A stretch of 33,223 bases of DNA. Origin: Erwinia oleae. GTDB lineage: Bacteria > Pseudomonadota > Gammaproteobacteria > Enterobacterales > Enterobacteriaceae. The position numbers and the translations under genes are program-made. Under the pieces are notes generated by a model. That model saw only the letters and a list, made by a program, of their open reading frames with translations, was not told the origin of the DNA and did no database searches. The stretch lies in assembly GCF_000770305.1 (NCBI RefSeq), contig NZ_JNVB01000049.1, positions 1-33,223 on the forward strand, read 5' to 3'. Of the stretch, positions 27,271-33,223 are shown piece after piece. The first letter of the stretch is position 1; the number at the start of each line of letters is the position of its first letter.

Positions 27271-28913
27271 AAAATTTTCTCCATCATGTTTTCGTTGCTG
27301 GCGCCAGGCGGCACCAGAGGCCAGACGTTCTCAAGCTCATCAATAGCGACGTGGAGCAGATACGGCCCTTCACTGTTTAGCAAAGCGTCTAATGCAGCGT
27401 CGACCTGGTCTTTTCGGGTGATGCGTTGACCAGGAATATCAAATGCGCTGGCCAGGGTAAGGAAATCGGGGTTATCAGAGAGGTTTGTTTCGCTGTAGCG
27501 CTCGGAGAAGAACAGCTGCTGCCATTGGCGCACCATACCCAGGCGCTGGTTGTCTATCAACACGATTTTCACCGGCAGATTTTTGCGCTTGATGGTGCCC
27601 AGTTCCTGAATATTCATCATAAATGAACCGTCGCCAGAAACGCAGATCACCGTATCCTGCGGGCGGGCGACCTGTGCGCCTATCGCAACCGGCAGGCCAA
27701 ACCCCATGGTGCCCAGTCCGCTGGAGGTAATGAAATTTTCGGGACGAGTGAAGCTCATATGTTGCGCCGTCCACATCTGATGCTGCCCTACATCCGTCGT
27801 GACAATCGCGTTTTCCGGTTTGCGCGCCGATAACTGTTTTAAAAACAGCGGGGCATAGATCGCTTCGCCTGGATGATCGTAGCGCCACGGATGCGCAGCT
27901 TTCAGCGCCTGCACCTCTTCACGCCAGGCGCCGATGTCGGCGGGATGATGCAGATCGGCCAGCATTTTGCTCATATCGCCGCGCAGTGAAATATGCGCCC
28001 GGCGGAGTTTGTTCAGCTCGGCGGGATCGATGTCCATATGAATGACGATCGCGTTGGGCGCGAATGCGTTTAACTTACCGGTTACGCGGTCGTCGAAGCG
28101 GGCGCCGACGGCAATCAGCAGGTCGCACTGCTGAACGGCAATGTTCGCCGCTTTGGTGCCGTGCATGCCCAACATGCCCAGATAGCAAGGATCCGCCGGA
28201 TCGGGCGCGCCCAGGCCTTTCAGCGTTGCAACGCTGGGGATACCGCTGGTCAGGGCAAATGCGCGAAGCGCATCAACCGCGCCCGCCATGCCAACACCGC
28301 CGCCCACATAAAGCATGGGTTTCTTCGCCTGAGCAAGGAGCAAGCGCGCCTCTTCGATCGCCTGATGCGGGTAAGCTTCTTCGTCTTCGACCGGCAGCAA
28401 ATGGGCATTCAGCTCGCCGTTTGCCAGCTGAATGTCCTTTGGAATATCAATCAGTACCGGGCCCGGACGCCCCGTCGTCGCGATGGCAAAGGCTTCAGCC
28501 ATGATTTCCGGCAGTTCGTCCAGCGTTTCAACCAGAAAGCTGTGCTTTGTACAGGCCAAAGAGAGGCCAAGTACGTCTATTTCCTGAAAGGCATCGGTAC
28601 CGATTAAGCCAGAAGCCACCTGCCCGGTGATGGCAACAACCGGCACTGAATCCATCATGGCATCAGCCAGCCCGGTAATGAGGTTGGTTGCGCCTGGGCC
28701 GGAGGTGGCGATGCAGACGCCTACTTTTCCGGTTGAACGCGCATAGCCTATCGCGGCCATCGCGGCACCCTGCTCATGGCGACACAATAGATGTTCCACG
28801 CCGCCGTCGTAGAGCGCGTCATAAACCGGCATGATTGCGCCGCCCGGATAGCCGAAAACAGTTTCGACGCCCTGCGCGCGCAACGCCTGAACCACCCATT
28901 GAGCCCCATTCAT
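27267..28913 (-). CDS. ilvG: Acetolactate synthase II large subunit, intact
   Basis: A ThDP/FAD enzyme that condenses pyruvate with pyruvate or 2-oxobutyrate, the first common step of branched-chain synthesis. The 548-aa frame is unbroken, unlike E. coli K-12, where ilvG carries a frameshift. Features: catalytic Glu47 in CRHEQGA, the ThDP motif [12 protein letters not shown] with downstream N near 428-455, and central-domain [13 protein letters not shown]. In E. coli and Salmonella this isozyme is relatively insensitive to valine. It is the first structural gene after the ilvL attenuator. Confidence 0.98.
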   Translation of the reverse strand: MNGAQWVVQALRAQGVETVFGYPGGAIMPVYDALYDGGVEHLLCRHEQGAAMAAIGYARSTGKVGVCIATSGPGATNLITGLADAMMDSVPVVAITGQVASGLIGTDAFQEIDVLGLSLACTKHSFLVETLDELPEIMAEAFAIATTGRPGPVLIDIPKDIQLANGELNAHLLPVEDEEAYPHQAIEEARLLLAQAKKPMLYVGGGVGMAGAVDALRAFALTSGIPSVATLKGLGAPDPADPCYLGMLGMHGTKAANIAVQQCDLLIAVGARFDDRVTGKLNAFAPNAIVIHMDIDPAELNKLRRAHISLRGDMSKMLADLHHPADIGAWREEVQALKAAHPWRYDHPGEAIYAPLFLKQLSARKPENAIVTTDVGQHQMWTAQHMSFTRPENFITSSGLGTMGFGLPVAIGAQVARPQDTVICVSGDGSFMMNIQELGTIKRKNLPVKIVLIDNQRLGMVRQWQQLFFSERYSETNLSDNPDFLTLASAFDIPGQRITRKDQVDAALDALLNSEGPYLLHVAIDELENVWPLVPPGASNENMMEKIL

Positions 28914-28996
28914 AGTTATTCCTCCGTTCCGTTACTGGAACTACAGCATTTTGTTCTACTGTTCATTTTATGTTCCTGTGACATGTCTCATATGGC

Positions 28997-29032
28997 AAAA
29001 AAAAACCCCCGGACCTGTCGGTGCGGGGGTTC
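28997..29032 (-). terminator. ilv operon attenuator terminator
   Basis: On the minus strand a GC-rich stem (AACCCCCGCACC region paired with GGTCCGGGGGTT) is followed by nine T, located between ilvL and ilvG. It ends the leader transcript when branched-chain aminoacyl-tRNAs are plentiful and ribosomes read quickly through ilvL. Confidence 0.93.
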
Positions 29033-29053
29033 TTTCGAAATCAGGCTTGATTT

Positions 29054-29152
29054 TTAAGCCTTTCTTCCTCCGAGCGTAGCCCCGCACGGCGTGATAATAA
29101 TCACGACGACGTTAATGACGACAAGGCTTAGGACGCTTAGAAGGGCTTTCAT
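29054..29152 (-). CDS. ilvL: ilvLGMEDA leader peptide
   Basis: A 32-codon attenuation peptide, MKALLSVLSLVVINVVVIII then TPCGATLGGRKA, closely similar to E. coli IlvL. Fifteen of 32 codons are branched-chain: five Leu, six Val and four Ile, with two rare CTA leucine codons (positions 5 and 8). Ribosome stalling on these codons when isoleucine, valine or leucine tRNA charging is low would favour the antiterminator over the hairpin at 28997-29032. It is too short for ordinary gene calling. Confidence 0.95.
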   Translation of the reverse strand: MKALLSVLSLVVINVVVIIITPCGATLGGRKA

Positions 29153-29194
29153 TTAGATTCTTTTCTTTCGCTCGTTCGAAGTAATGCCTACAGA

Positions 29195-29222
29195 GTTATC
29201 ACAGTTAGCGCATATGATTCAA
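29195..29222 (-). promoter_or_regulatory. ilvL (ilvGMEDA) promoter
   Basis: On the minus strand TTGAAT (29217-29222), a 16-bp spacer and GATAAC (29195-29200) lie about 40 bp before ilvL. The surrounding bases resemble the E. coli P2 promoter as I recall it. Directly upstream (29223-29260) is a very A/T-rich stretch, in keeping with the upstream activating and IHF region known there. Confidence 0.65.
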
Positions 29223-29483
29223 CATTTTTTTATCTTTTTATTTTTCCACTCGTTTATCTGCCATCAATAAATTCCTTTTCATTCAGGTAATAAGCTTACT
29301 AAAGTCTGTCAATGTCTGCGTTACGGAAAAAATGGGAACAGTAGAATTTTCGGGCGGCCTCTGAAAAATTTGTCGCACGATGTATGCCATGAAAAAAATG
29401 TTCGAACGCCTTTCAGAAAGGTAATTTTTTGGCTCGTACCGCTTGTCTTGTTTGTTCACACTGGCGAACAACAAGGAGAATTT
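29223..29483. other. A/T-rich gap between the ilv promoter and comM
   Basis: The left part is A/T-rich upstream DNA of the ilv promoter. A TTGACA box occurs on the minus strand at 29306-29311 without a good -10. The frame of comM stays open upstream to 29370, but the added residues (VRTPFRKVIFWLVPLVLF) are not part of the family. No other gene or RNA is evident. Confidence 0.5.
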
Positions 29484-31004
29484 ATGTCGTTGGCCATTGC
29501 ATACACCCGGGCTGCCATTGGTATTGAAGCGCCGCTGGTATCAATTGAGGTCCATTTGAGTAACGGGCTTCCGGCGCTTACCCTGGTAGGCTTACCCGAA
29601 ACAACGGTTAAAGAGGCGAGGGAGCGGGTGCGCAGCGCACTGATTAACTGTGGTTTTACCTTCCCGGCAAAGCGTATTACCGTTAACCTCGCGCCAGCCG
29701 ATCTACCTAAAGAGGGCGGAAGATACGATCTTCCTATTGCAATCGCTATTCTGGCCGCCTCAGAGCAGATACCAGCGGACAAACTGGGCCATTATGAATT
29801 CCTGGGAGAGCTGGCATTGACGGGAGCTCTGCGTGGCGTACAGGGCGCGATCCCGGCAGCGATGGCGGCGGCGGCGGCTCATCGCCAGCTCATTCTTTCT
29901 GCTGATAATCTGAGTGAGGTCGGGCTCATCAAAAATGGTGGTTGCCTCACCGGCACGCACCTGCTTGAAATTTGCGCCTTTTTACATGGTAAAACCTCGC
30001 TGGAAGCAGCTCACTATTCTCAGGAAGAGATACGACAACAGCGGGGTGATTTACAGGATATTATTGGCCAGCAACAGGCTAAAAGAGCGCTGGAAATTAC
30101 CGCAGCGGGCGGCCACAACCTTCTCCTCATCGGCCCACCTGGAACGGGTAAAACAATGTTGGCGAACCGGCTTGTCGGGCTGATGCCGCCCCTCAGCGAC
30201 GGCGAGGCCCTTGAGAGCGCGGCAATCACCAGCCTGTTAAGTGGCAGCGAAATGAAGAAGCAGTGGCGTCAGCGGCCCTTCCGTGCGCCCCACCACTCTT
30301 CTTCACGCTATGCCCTGGTCGGCGGCGGTTCTCTGCCTAAACCCGGTGAAATTTCTCTGGCTCACAATGGCGTGCTTTTTCTGGACGAACTACCGGAGTT
30401 TGATCGTAAAACGCTGGAGGCGCTGAGGGAGCCTCTCGAATCAGGAGAGATTTGTATTTCTCGCGCTCGCGCTAAGGTCCTCTATCCTGCGCGTTTTCAG
30501 CTTGTGGCAGCAATGAATCCCAGCCCGACCGGCCACTATAGCGGCTCACATAACCGCACATCGCCAGAGCAGACGCTGCGTTATCTTAGCCGTTTGTCTG
30601 GCCCTTTTCTGGATCGTTTTGATCTATCTATGGAGGTGCCACTGCTTCCACCGGGAACGCTGAGCAGTGATCATAAGCCGTCGGAAAATAGTGAGGCGGT
30701 TCGCCATCGGGTACTGGCGGCGCGGGAACGCCAGCTTAAACGCAGCGGGAAAATTAACGCGGCGCTTAATCCTTCAGAGATTCAGGACGTTTGCCACATC
30801 AACCATGTTGATGCCATTTGGTTGGAGGAGGTACTCAACCAGCTTGGGCTTTCGGTTCGGGCATGGCAGCGTATACTGAAAGTTGCCAGAACCATTGCCG
30901 ATTTGGCTGGCGAGAAAACGTTAATGCGACAGCATCTTCAGGAAGCGATAAGCTATCGGGGCATCGACAGATTACTCATTCATTTGCATAAAACCCTGAC
31001 GTAA
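29484..31004 (+). CDS. comM: Mg-chelatase-like AAA+ helicase ComM (YifB)
   Basis: An AAA+ ATPase; ComM of naturally transformable bacteria is a hexameric branch-migration helicase that helps integrate transforming DNA. The role in enterobacteria is uncertain. The start at 29484 (MSLAIAYTRAAIGIEAP) has AAGGAG 5-10 bp upstream and gives 506 aa, the E. coli YifB length. Domains: an N-terminal Lon-substrate-binding-like region (about 20-140), Walker A GPPGTGKT at 217-224, FRAPHHSSS, Walker B VLFLDELPEF and sensor AAMNPSPTG. It is divergent from ilvL. Confidence 0.96.
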   Translation: MSLAIAYTRAAIGIEAPLVSIEVHLSNGLPALTLVGLPETTVKEARERVRSALINCGFTFPAKRITVNLAPADLPKEGGRYDLPIAIAILAASEQIPADKLGHYEFLGELALTGALRGVQGAIPAAMAAAAAHRQLILSADNLSEVGLIKNGGCLTGTHLLEICAFLHGKTSLEAAHYSQEEIRQQRGDLQDIIGQQQAKRALEITAAGGHNLLLIGPPGTGKTMLANRLVGLMPPLSDGEALESAAITSLLSGSEMKKQWRQRPFRAPHHSSSRYALVGGGSLPKPGEISLAHNGVLFLDELPEFDRKTLEALREPLESGEICISRARAKVLYPARFQLVAAMNPSPTGHYSGSHNRTSPEQTLRYLSRLSGPFLDRFDLSMEVPLLPPGTLSSDHKPSENSEAVRHRVLAARERQLKRSGKINAALNPSEIQDVCHINHVDAIWLEEVLNQLGLSVRAWQRILKVARTIADLAGEKTLMRQHLQEAISYRGIDRLLIHLHKTLT

Positions 31005-31029
31005 AAAAGGGCCCTCAGGCCCTTTCTCT
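31004..31029. terminator. Bidirectional terminator between comM and maoP
   Basis: An 8-bp stem AAAGGGCC (31006-31013) and GGCCCTTT (31018-31025) around CTCA has an A run on the left and a T-rich flank on the right. It overlaps the stops of both convergent genes, so it can serve both. Confidence 0.8.
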
Positions 31030-31367
31030 TAATCGTCACTATCTGAATAGTCTTCCACACCTTCCATCTGTGGTTTTCCCCCGGAAAGGGTATGAAAACG
31101 TTTTGGACGTTTAATGCGCGTCATGTATTTTGACCAAACCCGCTCTGCTTCTGTGTTAGGCTCGCGGATACCGCGGCATACTTCGATAAACAGACGCTCT
31201 TCTTCCGTTGACGGCGCACGCTTTTCAAGATCCAACTCGTTAAAAGCGTAACCATAACGCTCAAGAAGTTGGGCTTCTTTTATGGTGAAGTCACCGTGAC
31301 GTGAGAACCCGCGCGGGTAATGTTTGTTATCAAAAAAACGATTAGTTGTTGCGAAGCTTTCCGCCAT
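31029..31367 (-). CDS. maoP: Macrodomain Ori organisation protein MaoP
   Basis: A DUF413 protein (formerly YifE) required in E. coli for Ori macrodomain behaviour together with a nearby short site, maoS. The ATG at 31367 gives 112 aa ([20 protein letters not shown]), the E. coli length; the open frame upstream covers the promoter. It is rich in charged residues, with conserved [20 protein letters not shown] and an acidic C-terminus ending YSDSDD. It converges with comM and diverges from hdfR. Confidence 0.95.
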   Translation of the reverse strand: MAESFATTNRFFDNKHYPRGFSRHGDFTIKEAQLLERYGYAFNELDLEKRAPSTEEERLFIEVCRGIREPNTEAERVWSKYMTRIKRPKRFHTLSGGKPQMEGVEDYSDSDD

Positions 31368-31414
31368 CTTACACGCTCCTGACTCTTCTATGGTCGTGCT
31401 ATTTATCGCGCGGA

Positions 31415-31442
31415 GTATTAGATACGCTTGACAGAGTGTAAA
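31415..31442 (-). promoter_or_regulatory. Probable maoP promoter
   Basis: On the minus strand TTTACA (31437-31442), a 16-bp spacer and TAATAC (31415-31420) lie 48 bp before the maoP ATG. It overlaps the hdfR promoter on the other strand, so the two may compete. Confidence 0.55.
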
Positions 31443-31456
31443 ACAAAACATTTAAA
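31428..31456 (+). promoter_or_regulatory. Probable hdfR promoter
   Basis: A consensus -35 TTGACA (31428-31433), a 17-bp spacer and TTTAAA (31451-31456) lie about 32 bp before the GTG start of hdfR. Confidence 0.65.
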
Positions 31457-31488
31457 TCATAACGACAAATGATTTTTTGGAGATAGAC

Positions 31489-32310
31489 GTGGATACGGAA
31501 TTACTTAAAACCTTTCTTGAAGTGAGCAGGACCCGCCATTTTGGGCGTGCCGCTGAAGCGCTCTATCTCACTCAGTCTGCCGTAAGTTTTCGAATCAGGC
31601 AGTTGGAAAACCAGCTTGGCGTTAACCTTTTCACGCGCCACCGTAACAATATCCGGCTTACTTCAGCGGGCGAACGCCTTCTTCCTTATGCTGAAAGTTT
31701 GATGAGCACCTGGATGATGGCAAAAAAAGAAGTATCACATACTCAGCAGCATCATGAGTTATCCATTGGAGCCAGCGCCTCGCTTTGGGAAGCCTATCTA
31801 ACTCCGTGGCTTCAAACGCTTTATGAGAACAGAGAAAGTCTGCATCTTGAAGCACGTGTTGCGCAACGGCATTTATTGGTTAAGCAGCTTCATGAACGGC
31901 AGTTAGATTTGTTGATCACCACTGAAGCGCCCAAAATGGATGAGCTGACAAGCCAGCAGATTGGTCATATTTCTTTGATGCTGTTTCGTTCGCAGAAGCT
32001 GGATAAACGCGAAAAATATGACTACATCAAGCTGGAATGGGGAGCCGATTTTCATCAACATGAAAGTTATCTGGCAGGCGCTGACGACGTGCCTGTCTTA
32101 ACCACTACGTCTGCGCATTTGACGCGACAACTTTTGCACACCACCGGCGCCTGCGCATTTCTGCCAGACGTCTGGCATAGCGAATACCCCGACTTAACTG
32201 TCATTCCGGATACGCCTGTTGCTATGCGGCCGCTTTATGCGGTTTGGTTGCAAAACAGCGATCAGCAGGCCTATATACGCCAGTTATTAAAGTTTCCAGT
32301 TAACGTATAA
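31489..32310 (+). CDS. hdfR: LysR-family regulator HdfR
   Basis: In E. coli HdfR represses flhDC, the flagellar master operon, and is itself reduced by H-NS. I chose the GTG at 31489 ([20 protein letters not shown]) because GGAG lies six bases upstream and it matches the family N-terminus; a TTG four codons earlier is a poor alternative. The 273-aa product has a near-invariant winged helix-turn-helix (about 1-60) and a more diverged effector domain, shorter than E. coli (279 aa). It is divergent from maoP. Confidence 0.94.
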   Translation: MDTELLKTFLEVSRTRHFGRAAEALYLTQSAVSFRIRQLENQLGVNLFTRHRNNIRLTSAGERLLPYAESLMSTWMMAKKEVSHTQQHHELSIGASASLWEAYLTPWLQTLYENRESLHLEARVAQRHLLVKQLHERQLDLLITTEAPKMDELTSQQIGHISLMLFRSQKLDKREKYDYIKLEWGADFHQHESYLAGADDVPVLTTTSAHLTRQLLHTTGACAFLPDVWHSEYPDLTVIPDTPVAMRPLYAVWLQNSDQQAYIRQLLKFPVNV

Positions 32311-32389
32311 CAGGTATAGCTGTGGGAATAATGATCGGTTTACCGGTCATTATATTGAAAGAATAAGCGTGTGTGGCTGAATTAAGATC

Positions 32390-32419
32390 AAAAAAAATCC
32401 TTTGCCGGAGCAAAGGATT
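32390..32419 (-). terminator. Terminator of the rRNA/tRNA operon
   Basis: On the minus strand ATCCTTTGC/GCAAAGGAT (9-bp stem, 4-nt loop) is followed by eight T, a few bases beyond the tRNA-Trp CCA. It ends the rrn transcript before hdfR. Confidence 0.93.
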
Positions 32420-32425
32420 ATTATC

Positions 32426-32501
<76 letters not shown>

Positions 32502-32509
32502 AAATAGGG

Positions 32510-32586
32510 TGGCGGAACGGACGGGGCTCGAACCCGCGACCCCCTGCGTGACAGGCAGGTATTCTAACCAACTGAACTACCGCTCC
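32510..32586 (-). tRNA. aspT: tRNA-Asp (GTC)
   Basis: A 77-nt gene with acceptor GGAGCGG, anticodon GTC in CTGTCAC and encoded CCA at 32510-32512. It follows the 5S rRNA gene in the same transcript. Confidence 0.98.
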
Positions 32587-32685
32587 ACCGATTCTGGACT
32601 GAATTCAGAATGTTGCTTCTGATATCAGGTATGTCGCCCTTTCCGCGTCACCGGAGAGGTCACGGTTCGTATGAACCTTAATATG

Positions 32686-32805
32686 ATGCCTGGCAGTTCC
32701 CTACTCTCGCATGGGGAGACCCCACACTACCATCGGCGCTACGGCGTTTCACTTCTGAGTTCGGCATGGGGTCAGGTGGGACCACCGCGCTAAAGCCGCC
32801 AGGCA
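32686..32805 (-). rRNA. rrfC: 5S ribosomal RNA
   Basis: 120 nt with the enterobacterial 5S ends (TGCCTGGCGG start, CTGCCAGGCAT end) and the conserved CCGAACTCAGAAGTGAAACG core. It is placed between the 23S gene and tRNA-Asp. The letter C is assigned by analogy to E. coli synteny. Confidence 0.97.
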
Positions 32806-32878
32806 AATTCTGTTATCCGGAACATCCGCTGAAAATTCTTCTCGTCTCTCAATACCACCAGAACGCTTCTGGCGTTGT

Positions 32879-33223
<345 letters not shown>

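Noticed and set aside
27267-28913. Frameshifted ilvG as in E. coli K-12
   Set aside because: The frame is continuous from ATG to stop and overlaps ilvM by ATGA, so the gene is intact.
31477-32310. TTG start for hdfR
   Set aside because: The GTG at 31489 matches the family N-terminus and has GGAG at the right distance; using the TTG would put that ribosome site inside the gene.
32330-32352. Hairpin AATGATCGG/CCGGTCATT after hdfR as an intrinsic terminator
   Set aside because: The 9-bp stem is real but is followed by ATATTGAAAG instead of a T run, so its role is unclear.

Overview
The window is chromosomal DNA from an enterobacterium in the order Enterobacterales. The gene order from the rrnC-type rRNA/tRNA end through ilv, rep, rho and wec to the argX-hisR-leuT-proM tRNAs matches the Escherichia coli 85-86 min region almost gene for gene. 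The wec locus lacks rffG and rffH, yifK is missing, and protein divergence is moderate, so an Erwiniaceae-like relative (Pantoea/Erwinia group) is my best guess; this is inference. No phage, plasmid or insertion sequence genes are visible.

Layout. 1-1490: a minus-strand tRNA operon (promoter, then Arg-CCG, His-GTG, Leu-CAG, Pro-TGG and a second identical Pro-TGG). It is followed by a tandem array of 162-bp units, each made of an intrinsic terminator, the last 18 nt of tRNA-Pro and a 101-bp hairpin-rich element. 1609-12516: the enterobacterial common antigen (ECA) operon on the minus strand, wecA-wzzE-wecB-wecC-wecD-wecE-wzxE-wecF-wzyE-wecG, tightly packed with several ATGA overlaps. 12691-14731: rho, a short leader ORF in the rhoL position, and trxA. 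14849-17633: rhlB-gppA on the plus strand, converging on rep (minus). 19763-21566: ppiC (plus) and ilvC (minus) converge on a shared terminator. 21723-29222: ilvY is divergent from ilvC, and the ilvLGMEDA operon runs on the minus strand with an intact ilvG and a complete attenuator. 29484-32310: comM, maoP and hdfR. 32390-33223: the end of an rRNA operon (23S 3' end, 5S, tRNA-Asp, tRNA-Trp, terminator).

How it works together. The wec genes build the ECA trisaccharide on undecaprenyl phosphate (WecA, WecG, WecF), make its sugar nucleotides (WecB, WecC, WecE, WecD), flip it (WzxE), polymerise it (WzyE) and set chain length (WzzE). The dTDP-glucose steps normally supplied by RffG/RffH must be encoded elsewhere. 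The ilv genes cover isoleucine/valine synthesis and are controlled by ribosome-mediated attenuation (ilvL) and by IlvY on ilvC.

The most unusual part is the tRNA-Pro-derived array at 1-974. The five copies of its 101-bp element differ by changes that preserve base pairing in the minus-strand RNA, including one compensatory double change. This suggests a family of structured transcripts trailing a tRNA operon, similar in layout to the tyrT/rtT repeats of E. coli but of different sequence.
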